Shown: in pieces, positions 55,244 to 62,330 of the stretch
Layout of the letters: each line of letters begins with the position of its first letter
Position numbering within the stretch: the stretch's first letter is position 1
Assembly (NCBI RefSeq): GCF_025263685.1
Contig: NZ_CP092109.1
Coordinates: 1 to 64,000, forward strand
Length of the DNA: 64,000 nucleotides
Reading direction: 5' to 3'
Origin: Geoalkalibacter halelectricus
GTDB lineage: Bacteria > Desulfobacterota > Desulfuromonadia > Desulfuromonadales > Geoalkalibacteraceae
Translations under genes and position numbers: made by a program
Notes under the pieces: model-generated
Seen by the model: the letters and a program-made list of their open reading frames with translations, nothing else
What the model was told of the DNA's origin: nothing
Database searches by the model: none

Positions 55244-55550
55244 TCAGGTGGCATGGGAGTGGCGACCGGAAAGGTCCGTGACCAGTCCGGCCCGAATGGG
55301 ATTCAAATGGATGTAGCGGAAAAGCTCCTTGAGGTAAACCTCTTCCTGACACACGATCGATTTGAAGCGGTTCTGGAAAAGTTGGCCAGTTCGGGAGTGC
55401 CGTTTATTGAATGCGACAACGTAGCCGGTCAGCAATCGACGCATGAGATTGGACAGCGGGACATCGCCGGTCCGGAAAAGAAAGTGGGCGTAATTGGATC
55501 ACAGCACCCAGCCGAAACAGGTGGTTCCGGTTTCCGGAAGCAATTTCTCT
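55244..55550 (-). pseudogene. REP-associated (Y1-type) transposase relic
   Basis: On the minus strand the reading frame ELLPETGTTCFGWVL-stop-SNYAHFLFRTGDVPLSNLMRR and the following LLTGYVVAFNKRHSRTGQLFQNRFKSI, YLKELFRYIHLNPIRAGLV match Y1/RAYT transposases (where GWALMPNHFHLLLRTG is usual). An in-frame TGA breaks it; the catalytic His-U-His part is damaged (SNYAHF). The 5' end stops at a CTAG palindrome and the 3' end is truncated soon after GLV. Confidence 0.8.
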
Positions 55551-55717
55551 AGGAGGCTGTCGGACTATCCGGGCCGAAGCGAAAATTTGGATGTTTGAGT
55601 CCGGATTTTGGCTCCTTTGAGAGTGCATAGCCGTAGCTACGTGCCGAAAAGGAGCCGGAATCCGGGCCAAACAGCCGGATTTGCAGCTGGCTCATGGATA
55701 GTCCGACAGCCTCCTAG
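55549..55717. repeat. CTAG-ended palindromic repeat, copy 4 (long, 169 bp)
   Basis: CTAG-GAGGCTGTCGGACTATCC at the left, mirrored at the right and ending CTAG. It contains an inner imperfect palindrome (GGATTTTGGCTCCTTT with AAAGGAGCCGGAATCC) and a CGTAGCTACG centre. It is followed at once by the start of a further copy, GAGGCTGTCCG (55718-55728), which breaks off. It interrupts the transposase relic. Confidence 0.92.
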
Positions 55718-55754
55718 GAGGCTGTCCGTTGATTATTTTACCTTCAAGCCTAAA

Positions 55755-55783
55755 CCTAAAATAAATGACCCGCTTATTTTAGG
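55755..55783. terminator. AT-rich perfect hairpin
   Basis: CCTAAAATAA (55755-55764) pairs perfectly with TTATTTTAGG (55774-55783), loop ATGACCCGC. No gene ends nearby, so it may be a remnant or an end of a lost element. Confidence 0.35.
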
Positions 55784-55798
55784 CTGGATTATTCATGA

Positions 55799-55927
55799 GG
55801 TTTTGTCGCGAAACCGACCAGGGAAGCCTGGCTCGATTTTTTCGCCGCCAAGCAGGCGGTGGAGACCGCGCAGCGACTTCTCTTCCTGTCGAACCACGAT
55901 CGCGGCACGGAGCCGCCGGACAGCTAG
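55799..55927 (+). pseudogene. Orphan C-terminal gene fragment
   Basis: An open frame with protein-like composition, GFVAKPTREAWLDFFAAKQA then VETAQRLLFLSNHDRGTEPP, ends at TAG 55925. A TGA at 55796 and the lack of any start show that the 5' part is gone. Likely the last 42 codons of a gene destroyed by repeat insertion. Family not recognised. A GACCAGGGTC hairpin (55934-55963) follows. Confidence 0.5.
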
Positions 55928-56016
55928 ACATGCGACCAGGGTCGGCGAAAGGCGACCCTGGTCATAGGGTTGCGACCCCGGGCCGACCACTTACTGCAAA
56001 GTGCGGTTGATCCCGC

Positions 56017-56283
56017 CTATTCCTTCTTCACCGGCGGCACCTCGGCCTCGCAGAATTCGCAGCGCGTGGCATCGAGATCGATGATCTTTTCGCAATGGGG
56101 ACAGTAGCGTCGACCGTAATGGTGCAGATTTTCGTCGACGGGCCTGATCATGATGGCGTGAAAGATGGCGAACACGAAAAGAAAGGTGCCATAGAGCCAC
56201 CACACCATGAAATTGCGCCCCTTGGCCATGGCGACGTAGGCCGGGATGATTCCCAGCAGCATCAAAACGATCACCCACTCCAT
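56017..56283 (-). CDS. Membrane-tethered zinc-ribbon protein
   Basis: An 88-residue protein: two hydrophobic helices (MEWVIVLMLLGIIPAYVAMA and MVWWLYGTFLFVFAIFHAIMI) followed by a zinc ribbon CPHC-x12-CEFC. AAAGGA lies upstream of the chosen ATG; 40 further upstream codons are open but proline-rich and unlikely. Function unknown; such proteins often scaffold membrane partners. Confidence 0.72.
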   Translation of the reverse strand: MEWVIVLMLLGIIPAYVAMAKGRNFMVWWLYGTFLFVFAIFHAIMIRPVDENLHHYGRRYCPHCEKIIDLDATRCEFCEAEVPPVKKE

Positions 56284-56517
56284 AAGAAGGCCGTCCTTTC
56301 TCGTTAACCTGCCGTCACCGCTTGGAGATCCGCCCAACCCGCCGGCCGGAGCCAGGGGAATTGCCCGGTGGCGGGCCGTGGAGCCGGCCTGATATTTCGC
56401 CACCTAAAAAGATTATAGGCGACGCTGCGACGGATGCCACCCACCGTCGGCCGGGGGCGCGCATTAGGACCCATCCTCCATGGGTGAATTATTTCCTTAT
56501 TCAACGTACATTCCCCG

Positions 56518-56629
56518 CATACACCCCCGAGACCGAAAAATTTATTATTGTTTTTAACTATTTACAAAATCCATGCGCGGCCGATCCGATCCCTTCGGCA
56601 AAAAGCTGTACAAACGTTTCCACGGAAAC
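56518..56629 (+). promoter_or_regulatory. Upstream region of sigma-54 module 1
   Basis: Holds CATACACCCC at 56518-56527, 208 bases before the -24 GG, and the inverted repeat GTTTCC-AC-GGAAAC at 56616-56629, about 100 bases before it. CATACACCCC occurs again 209 bases before the -24 GG of module 2 (57753-57762). These are candidate activator sites. The 503-base gap 56284-56786 holds no other supported gene. Confidence 0.4.
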
Positions 56630-56724
56630 TGCCCTGCCCGCGCTCTCCGAGCGGCCACCGGTGCGCATGGATTATTTAAGGGATATCAGAGCCTTAGAAA
56701 CGTATACCCGAAGGCGCCGGGAGT

Positions 56725-56740
56725 TGGTACGGCAAATGCT
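56725..56740 (+). promoter_or_regulatory. Sigma-54 promoter, module 1
   Basis: TGGTACGGCAAATGCT has the sigma-54 pattern TGGCACG-N4-TTGC(A/T) with two mismatches and the required GG-N10-GC spacing (GG 56726-56727, GC 56738-56739). It lies 46 bases before the first gene of module 1. Confidence 0.6.
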
Positions 56741-56786
56741 TTCTAAGAAGGCATAATCACTGGACAACGTGCCAAAGGAGAATGCC

Positions 56787-57014
56787 ATGAAAACACTGCA
56801 ATGGATTTTGATCGCCCTTTTGACCTGCGCCGGGCAGGCCCTGGCCGGCCCCGTCGCACCCCAAGTGCAATCGGGGTGGCTCATCTGGATTTTTTGCGCC
56901 TTTGGCGCCCTGATCCTGGTGGCGCAACTGATTCCGGGAATGGTGCTCCTGGGATCGATGCTCAGGGGCCTGTACAGACCCAGCCCGGGCTCACGCGAAT
57001 CTTCCCCCTCGTAA
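56787..57014 (+). CDS. Small exported one-pass membrane protein, module 1 first gene
   Basis: A 75-residue protein: signal peptide MKTLQWILIALLTCAGQALA, a short periplasmic stretch, one hydrophobic helix (WLIWIFCAFGALILVAQLIPG, about 33-53), then LLGSMLRGLYRPSPGSRESS. It is a paralogue of the protein at 58019: both carry the core W-IF-x-FG-L-I-AQ-IPGM-LLGSML-GL. AAAGGAGA is before the ATG; the GTG six codons earlier is rejected. Followed 36 bases later by a related gene. No known family; shared control by sigma-54 suggests a membrane or envelope stress or nutrient role. Confidence 0.72.
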   Translation: MKTLQWILIALLTCAGQALAGPVAPQVQSGWLIWIFCAFGALILVAQLIPGMVLLGSMLRGLYRPSPGSRESSPS

Positions 57015-57050
57015 CGACGCGAGGCCATCCATTAAAGAAGGAGAACTGTC

Positions 57051-57284
57051 ATGAAAGCGAGAATCTTTGCTCTATCGGCCTTGTTGCTCTGCCTTGCCTC
57101 CCCCGCGCTCGCCGCGAGCGGGCGTACCGACCACAGCGGCATCGTGGTCTGGACCTTCCTTGGCTTTTGCGCCCTGATCGTGGTCGCGCAATTGCTGCCC
57201 GCGGTCCTGGCCATGCTGGGGTTGGTCAAAGGGTTTGCGCAAAGCAGCCAGGAAAAACCCGTGGAGCAACACGCGAAAAAATAG
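57051..57284 (+). CDS. Small exported one-pass membrane protein, module 1 second gene
   Basis: A 77-residue protein: signal peptide MKARIFALSALLLCLASPALA, linker SGRTDHSG, one helix (IVVWTFLGFCALIVVAQLLP), then a charged tail. It is the paralogue of the 58312 protein (shared DHSGI-VW-F-GF-ALIVVAQL-P) and more distantly of the other two. AAGAAGGAG is before the ATG. A strong terminator follows at 57315-57354. Confidence 0.72.
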   Translation: MKARIFALSALLLCLASPALAASGRTDHSGIVVWTFLGFCALIVVAQLLPAVLAMLGLVKGFAQSSQEKPVEQHAKK

Positions 57285-57314
57285 CCTACGGCACGCTGTC
57301 CAGTTCGTCGCGCC

Positions 57315-57354
57315 TCCCCCGCTTTGCCTTGTTGGAAAAGCGGGGGATTTTTTT
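57315..57354 (+). terminator. Terminator of module 1
   Basis: An 11-bp stem, TCCCCCGCTTT with AAAGCGGGGGA, loop of 11, followed by TTTTTTTG, 30 bases after the second gene. Confidence 0.9.
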
Positions 57355-57368
57355 GTCAAAAAATTTGT

Positions 57369-57510
57369 ATCTATTCACCCGGTGTGGGGTCGCAGCCTCC
57401 ATGGCAAGGGTGTCTGGCGCCAGGGATGGCGCCAGTCAAGCGGCCATGGACGGCGAAAAGCGCCCCTTGTCATGGGGGTTGCGACCCCATGCTGAATAGT
57501 TACAAAAATC
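57369..57510. repeat. GGGGTCGCAACCCC palindromic repeat, long copy 1
   Basis: Starts TATCTATTCACCCGGTGTGG and ends near GAATAGTTACAAAAATC. The arms TGGGGTCGCAGCCTCCATGG (57385-) and CATGGGGGTTGCGACCCCA (57471-57489) enclose TCTGGCGCCAGGGATGGCGCCAG and GCGCCCCTTG. Nearly the same sequence is at 59947-60090; the copy at 24638 is shorter and reversed. Confidence 0.88.
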
Positions 57511-57516
57511 TTAGGT

Positions 57517-57559
57517 TTGACCAAGGTCAAGGACGCATGGACGCCATGCGCGCGATACT
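57517..57559 (+). promoter_or_regulatory. HcpR/FNR-type operator with -10 box
   Basis: TTGACCAAGGTCAA (57517-57530) is a perfect 14-bp palindrome of the TTGAC-N4-GTCAA type recognised by HcpR-like CRP/FNR regulators in this bacterial group. GATACT (57554-57559) lies at -10, which puts the palindrome centre near -42, a class II activator position. The next gene is the 41-residue protein at 57597. Confidence 0.55.
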
Positions 57560-57596
57560 TTGTTATAAGTCGCATTCCCGCGCAGGAGAAGAAGCC

Positions 57597-57722
57597 ATGC
57601 TCACCTTCAGCGAACGTGTCGTCACCCTGGTCATCTGGGCCCTTACGGCCACCGGTTTGTTCTTCAGCGTGCGTGCCGCCTGGCGGCGCCGCAGGGAACG
57701 CAAGCACAAGCGCGACTCCTGA
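57597..57722 (+). CDS. 41-residue one-pass membrane protein
   Basis: MLTFSERVVTLVIWALTATG is followed by LFFSVRAAWRRRRERKHKRD: one helix (about 8-26) and a strongly basic cytoplasmic tail. GGAG AAGAAGCC before the ATG gives a good ribosome site. The upstream HcpR/FNR-type palindrome suggests induction under nitrosative or anaerobic conditions; this is inference. No family recognised. It resembles the small CcoQ-like or stress membrane peptides in layout only. Confidence 0.6.
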   Translation: MLTFSERVVTLVIWALTATGLFFSVRAAWRRRRERKHKRDS

Positions 57723-57960
57723 ATTCCCCGGTTATTCGCCGTATAACTTCCACATACACCCCGCGCAACAACACTTTTCTAGCTATTTTCATATAGTTAC
57801 CAGAGAAATCCCGGGGGCCGACGGGCAACGGGCGGCTATTTTCTGTATGAAAACTTTATTTTTGCCCCTCTCCTTCCAGAGCTTTACGACCTTCCATCAC
57901 GACAAATTTTCCCTAATTATTTCGAGTGGTTAAAAATTTTTCGGGGCGATTTTCACAAAT

Positions 57961-57976
57961 TGGCACGTCTGATGCT
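57961..57976 (+). promoter_or_regulatory. Sigma-54 promoter, module 2
   Basis: TGGCACGTCTGATGCT matches TGGCACG-N4-TTGC(A/T) with one mismatch and GG-N10-GC spacing. It lies 42 bases before the first gene of module 2. Confidence 0.75.
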
Positions 57977-58018
57977 ATTTACATAGATCAAATGGAACAC
58001 ACCGCAAAGGAGGCCCTT

Positions 58019-58246
58019 ATGAAAACCCTGTCCATCACCCTGACGACCCTGTTGCTTTCGGCCGGACCCGCGCTGGCGGCCCCCGGCAGTGCCGACCTTG
58101 GAAACGCCGGCCTGGCGGTGTGGATCTTCTTCGGCTTCTTCGGCCTGATTATCGCCGCGCAATTCATTCCCGGAATGATCCTGCTCGGCTCGATGCTCAA
58201 GGGCCTGTTCTCTAAGACTTCGACCCTGGAAAAAGAAAATCGCTGA
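58019..58246 (+). CDS. Small exported one-pass membrane protein, module 2 first gene
   Basis: A 75-residue protein: signal peptide MKTLSITLTTLLLSAGPALA, linker APGSADLGN, helix LAVWIFFGFFGLIIAAQFIPG, then MILLGSMLKGLFSKTSTLEK. It matches the 56787 protein almost residue for residue in the helix and the LLGSML-GL tail. AAAGGAGG precedes the ATG. Confidence 0.75.
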   Translation: MKTLSITLTTLLLSAGPALAAPGSADLGNAGLAVWIFFGFFGLIIAAQFIPGMILLGSMLKGLFSKTSTLEKENR

Positions 58247-58311
58247 ACGTGCAGTTCACTTGCCGCTGCCCGCACCGGCGGGCGGGGTCCCAGCACAAAA
58301 GGAGAACCATC

Positions 58312-58542
58312 ATGAAAGCCACCTTGTTTGCCGCTCTCGCCCTTATGCTCAGCTTCGCTTCCCCGGCTTTCGCCGCACCCGGCGCCGCGGATCACAGCGG
58401 TATCCTGGTCTGGGCTTTCATCGGATTTTTCGCCCTGATCGTCGTGGCGCAACTGGTTCCGGCCTTCGTGATCCTGTTCGCGGCGGTCAGAGGAATCTTC
58501 CAGGGCCGCCAGGCCGGCGAAGTCAAGGTACGCAACCACTAA
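58312..58542 (+). CDS. Small exported one-pass membrane protein, module 2 second gene
   Basis: A 76-residue protein: signal peptide MKATLFAALALMLSFASPAF, linker APGAADHSG, helix ILVWAFIGFFALIVVAQLVPA, then VILFAAVRGIFQGRQAGE. Closest relative in the window is the 57051 protein. AAAGGAGAA is before the ATG. It ends 38 bases before a strong terminator. Confidence 0.75.
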   Translation: MKATLFAALALMLSFASPAFAAPGAADHSGILVWAFIGFFALIVVAQLVPAFVILFAAVRGIFQGRQAGEVKVRNH

Positions 58543-58580
58543 ACACAGTTTTCAGCAGTACCCCTTCGTGGACTCTTTTA

Positions 58581-58616
58581 GGCGAAGAAGTCGGCAGCTT
58601 CTTCGCCATTTTTTTT
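58581..58616 (+). terminator. Terminator of module 2
   Basis: A perfect 10-bp stem, GGCGAAGAAG with CTTCTTCGCC (loop TCGGCAG), followed by ATTTTTTTT. Confidence 0.9.
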
Positions 58617-58654
58617 GCGGACCCCGGCCTGAAAAGCCGCGGCGGTGAAGCGTC

Positions 58655-59692
58655 TCAGGTAAACGCCTTGCTCTCCTGCTCCAGCACCCGGATGAAGGTG
58701 GTGCGCTTGGTCAGTTCCTTGAGGGCGCCGGCGCCGACATAGGTGCAAGCCGAACGCAGGCCGCCAAGAATGTCCTTGACCGTCTCCCTGAGAGGGCCAC
58801 GGTAGGGAACCTCGACGGTTTTGCCTTCGGAGGAGCGGTATTCGGCAACGCCGCCCGAATGGCGCTCCATGGCGGTCGCGGAACTCATGCCGTAGAAGAG
58901 CTTGTAGGTCTGCCCACCACGCTCGACCACTTCGCCGCCGCTTTCATCGTGCCCCGCGAACATGCCACCGAGCATGACGAAATCGGCCCCGCCACCGAAG
59001 GCCTTGGCCACATCGCCGGCACAGGCGCAGCCGCCGTCGGAGATGATGCGCCCGCCCAGGCCGTGGGCCGCGTCGGCGCATTCGATCACGGCCGAGAGCT
59101 GCGGATAACCGACGCCGGTTTTGACCCGCGTGGTACACACCGAACCGGGCCCGATCCCCACCTTGACGATATCCGCTCCGGACAGCAGCAGCTCCTCGAC
59201 CATCTCGCCGGTCACCACGTTGCCGGCGACGATGGTCTTATCCGGCCAGGTCGCGCGCACCTTCTGCACGAAGTCGACGAAGGCCTCGGCATAACCATTG
59301 GCGACGTCGATGCAGATGAAATGCAGTTGCGGCGCCAGGGCGAGAATCTCCCCCATTTTGGCATAGTCCTCGTCGGCGGTGCCGGTGCTGACCATGACGC
59401 GCTCGAAAAAGTCGGTGTCGCGCCCGGCGAGAAAGCGCTCCCAGGCAGCGAAGCTGTAATGCTTGTGGATGGCGGTGAGCATGCCGAATTGGGCCAGCAC
59501 CTCGGCGGCCTCGAAGGTGCCCACCGTATCCATGTTGGCGGCGATCACCGGCACGCCGGTCCATTGCCGCTTGCTGTGCATGAAGGTAAAGGTGCGCTCC
59601 AACGCCACCTGGGCGCGGCTTTTGAGGGTCGAGCGCTTGGGACGGATGAGAACATCCTTGAATCCGAGCTTGAGATCGGCTTCGATGCGCAT
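58655..59692 (-). CDS. guaC: GMP reductase
   Basis: Reduces GMP to IMP with NADPH for purine balance. The 345-residue protein has the IMPDH/GMPR TIM barrel without CBS domains: [10 protein letters not shown] at the start, [15 protein letters not shown], the catalytic Cys loop [48 protein letters not shown] and the flap [13 protein letters not shown]. That length and FYGMSS favour GMP reductase over IMP dehydrogenase. AAGGAGAG lies nine bases before the ATG. Convergent with module 2. Confidence 0.93.
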   Translation of the reverse strand: MRIEADLKLGFKDVLIRPKRSTLKSRAQVALERTFTFMHSKRQWTGVPVIAANMDTVGTFEAAEVLAQFGMLTAIHKHYSFAAWERFLAGRDTDFFERVMVSTGTADEDYAKMGEILALAPQLHFICIDVANGYAEAFVDFVQKVRATWPDKTIVAGNVVTGEMVEELLLSGADIVKVGIGPGSVCTTRVKTGVGYPQLSAVIECADAAHGLGGRIISDGGCACAGDVAKAFGGGADFVMLGGMFAGHDESGGEVVERGGQTYKLFYGMSSATAMERHSGGVAEYRSSEGKTVEVPYRGPLRETVKDILGGLRSACTYVGAGALKELTKRTTFIRVLEQESKAFT

Positions 59693-59777
59693 GAATTTTT
59701 CTCTCCTTGAAAAATGGGTTCGTGCCGGGCCACGGCTTATGGACGGGACCCGGCCTTGGGTTTATGATATTAGAATT

Positions 59778-59946
59778 CTAGGAGGCTGTCGGACTATCCG
59801 GGCCGCAGCGAAAATTTGGATGTTTGAGTCCGGATTTTGGCTCCTTTGAGAGTGCATAGCCGTAGCTACGTGCCGAAAAGGAGCCGGAATCCGGGCCAAA
59901 CAGCCGGATTTGCAGCCGGCTCATGGATAGTCCGACAGCCTCCTAG
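59778..59946. repeat. CTAG-ended palindromic repeat, copy 5 (long, 169 bp)
   Basis: Same length as copy 4 and nearly identical to it, with CTAG at both ends. Directly followed at 59947 by the GGGGTCGC-type repeat, so the two families are nested or joined here. Confidence 0.92.
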
Positions 59947-60090
59947 TATCTATTCATCCGGTATGGGGACGCACCCCCCATGACGAGGGTGTCTGGCGCC
60001 AGGGATGGCGCCAGTCAAGCGGCCATGGACGGCAAAAAGCGCCCCTTGTCATGGGGGGTGTGGCCCCATGCCGAACAGTTAAAAATCCTA
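59947..60090. repeat. GGGGTCGCAACCCC palindromic repeat, long copy 2
   Basis: TATCTATTCATCCGGTATGG at the start and GAACAGTTAAAAATC at the end; the centre is almost identical to 57369-57510. It fills the gap before the exonuclease-fusion gene, and its right end is 33 bases from that start. Confidence 0.88.
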
Positions 60091-60122
60091 TTTCATTTTA
60101 ACGCCTTTCGTGGCCGAGGCCC

Positions 60123-62270
60123 ATGCAGCCAAGACTCAAATACTGGATTTTTCTTCTCGCCATCGTCAACCTCATCTTCGGGGTGATCATGGCCGGCGTG
60201 CTCGGCGCCTGGTTCAACCTGGCCCCCGAGGAGCGCGCCTTCGTGCACAGCCTGGCGGACAAGATCCTGCCGTTTCCGGTTCTTGGCGCCTTCATCCTGG
60301 TCGGGGCCATCGGCGGGCTGGTCAGCCTGCTCTTCAAATACTACATCATCCCCACCCTGCAACTGGCCGAGGAGACACGGCTGATCACCAGGGCCAACGC
60401 CGAGCACCGCATCACGCCGCGCGGGGCGCGGGAACTTGTCTACCTCACCGAGGTGATCAACGATTCGGCCGAAGCCTACGCGCGGCTCAAGACCGAGGTC
60501 GAGGAGCAGATCCGCGCCGCCCACGCCGAACTCGACGAGGAGCGCAACCGGCTTGCGGCCCTGATGTCGGAACTGCCGGCGGGGGTGCTGGTGTGCAACA
60601 GCGACGGGCAGATTCTGCTTTACAACGCCCAGGCGCAAAAACTGCTGCAAGGCGCGCGCGGCTTGGCCGACGAGCAGCCGCATGGGTTGATCGGGCTGGG
60701 GCGCTCGGTGTTCGGGCTGCTCGACCGCGAACCCATCGTGCACGGCCTCAAACTGCTTCAGGCGGCGCGGGAGGAAAACCGCGAGCTGCCCACCTCGCAT
60801 TTCATGACCACCCTCGCCGATGGCCGCTGCCTGCGCATCGCCATGGCACCGGTCCTCGGCAGTCGCCGCGAGCGGCGCGAGATCTCCGGATTCGTCCTCA
60901 CCCTGGAAGATATGAGCGCGCAGATCGAGGCCGACACCCGCCGCGACATGCTGATCCAGGCCCTGACCGAGGGCATTCAGGGCGCCCTCGAAGACATCCG
61001 TCGCTCCATCACCACGATCCTTGCCGATCCGCAATTGGGTCCCGAGCAGCTGGAGAAAAATCGCGCCACCATCGACCGTGCCTCGCGCGAGTTGCAGGTG
61101 CAGTTGGCCGAGGCCCGCCGGAACTACGCCCGCCACCTGCAGGCCCTGAGCAAGGTGGAGAACGTTCTGGCGGAGAACCTGGTGCAGATTCTGCGTAAGA
61201 ACATCGACGAGCGCTTCAGTATCCGCGTGGAGGGGGAAGCGGCTCCCGGCCTGGTGCTGCGCCTCGACAGCTATTCGCTGGTGCAGGCGGTTTCGCACCT
61301 GGCCGCCCTGCTGAAAAAGCAGCAGAACATGGGCGCCTTTCATATCCGCATCGCATCCGCGGCGCCACAGCGCGCGTTGATGAGTATCGGCTGGCCCCAG
61401 GCCTGTCTGGATCACGGCTTCATCAGCGACTGGGTGCGCGCGCCGCTGATCACCGACGCCCAGGGCAAGCTGCTGAGTTTCAGCGAACTGGTTGCCCGGC
61501 ACGGCGGCGAGGTGCAGATCGAGGCGACCGAGGCGCACGCCTGCCACGAGGTGCGCATTGATCTGCCCGTGGAAAGCACCGCCGAACACCCCGAGCAAAG
61601 CCTGCCGGAATCACGCCCGGTTTATTACGAATTCGACCTCTTCCAGCAACGCGGCCTGGAGGAGTTGGGCGATCAGCCCCTGCGCAGGCTCACCTATGTG
61701 GTGTTCGACACCGAAACCACCGGCCTGCGCCCGGCCGAGGGCGACGAGATCATCCAGATCGGCGCCGTGCGGGTGGTCAACGGCCGCATCCTCACCGGCG
61801 AAACCGTCGATCAGCTTATCGACCCGTGCCGCTCGGTGCCGCCCGAATCCGTCGAGATTCACGGAATCCGTCCGGAACTCCTGGTCGGCCAGCCCACTAT
61901 CGAACAGGTCTTGCCACATTTCCGCCGCTTTGCCGAGGGAGCGGTGCTGGTCGCCCACAATGCCGCCTTCGACATGCGCTTTCTGCAACTCAAGGAACGC
62001 CAGAGCGGCGTTCGCTTCGACAATCCGGTGCTCGATACCCTGTTGCTGAGTTCGGTGGTTCATCCCCACCAGCAGGGCCATTCCCTCGATCACATCGCCA
62101 AACTGCTCAACCTCACCATCGTCGGGCGCCACACCGCCCTGGGCGACGCCCTGGTGACCGCCGAGGTGCTGCTCAAGCTCATTCCCCTGCTGGAGAGTCA
62201 GGGCATCCACACCCTGAAGCAGGCCCTGGATGCCTCCATCAACTCACCCTTTGCCAAGATGGCGTTTTAG
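60123..62270 (+). CDS. Membrane PAS/kinase-like protein fused to a DEDDh exonuclease
   Basis: A 715-residue protein. TM1 (about 8-30) and TM2 (about 52-72), a HAMP-like segment (about 75-130, EEQIRAAHAELDEERNRL), a PAS-type domain (about 140-260, LMSELPAGVLVCNSDGQILLYN), then a degenerate kinase-like region (about 275-480) with no H-box His in DMLIQALTEGIQGALEDIRRS and no clear G boxes. The C-terminal domain (about 515-710) is a PolIII-epsilon-like 3'-5' exonuclease with the full DEDDh set: VVFDTETTGL, LVAHNAAFDMRFL and GRHTALGDALVTAEV. Membrane-tied exonucleases of this kind are rare. The substrate is unknown. It has its own start after a repeat. Confidence 0.85.
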   Translation: MQPRLKYWIFLLAIVNLIFGVIMAGVLGAWFNLAPEERAFVHSLADKILPFPVLGAFILVGAIGGLVSLLFKYYIIPTLQLAEETRLITRANAEHRITPRGARELVYLTEVINDSAEAYARLKTEVEEQIRAAHAELDEERNRLAALMSELPAGVLVCNSDGQILLYNAQAQKLLQGARGLADEQPHGLIGLGRSVFGLLDREPIVHGLKLLQAAREENRELPTSHFMTTLADGRCLRIAMAPVLGSRRERREISGFVLTLEDMSAQIEADTRRDMLIQALTEGIQGALEDIRRSITTILADPQLGPEQLEKNRATIDRASRELQVQLAEARRNYARHLQALSKVENVLAENLVQILRKNIDERFSIRVEGEAAPGLVLRLDSYSLVQAVSHLAALLKKQQNMGAFHIRIASAAPQRALMSIGWPQACLDHGFISDWVRAPLITDAQGKLLSFSELVARHGGEVQIEATEAHACHEVRIDLPVESTAEHPEQSLPESRPVYYEFDLFQQRGLEELGDQPLRRLTYVVFDTETTGLRPAEGDEIIQIGAVRVVNGRILTGETVDQLIDPCRSVPPESVEIHGIRPELLVGQPTIEQVLPHFRRFAEGAVLVAHNAAFDMRFLQLKERQSGVRFDNPVLDTLLLSSVVHPHQQGHSLDHIAKLLNLTIVGRHTALGDALVTAEVLLKLIPLLESQGIHTLKQALDASINSPFAKMAF

Positions 62271-62273
62271 GCT

Positions 62274-62329
62274 GTCACTTGTCACTTGTCACTGGTCACT
62301 GGTCACTGGTCATTGGTCATTGGTCATTG
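62274..62329. repeat. Eight-copy 7-bp tandem repeat
   Basis: GTCACTT x2, GTCACTG x3, GTCATTG x3 in exact 7-base register. It lies between the convergent exonuclease-fusion gene and the Nudix gene, ending two bases before the Nudix stop. Such a register is prone to slippage. Confidence 0.9.
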
Positions 62330-62330
62330 G

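Noticed and set aside
55244-55444. The 66-codon frame as an intact small gene
   Set aside because: Upstream codons in the same frame continue the transposase match through a TGA, so it is part of a broken gene.
56667-56756. A 29-codon frame MDYLRDIRALETYTRRRREL upstream of module 1
   Set aside because: No ribosome site and the sigma-54 promoter lies inside it; probably leader or chance, though the composition is protein-like.
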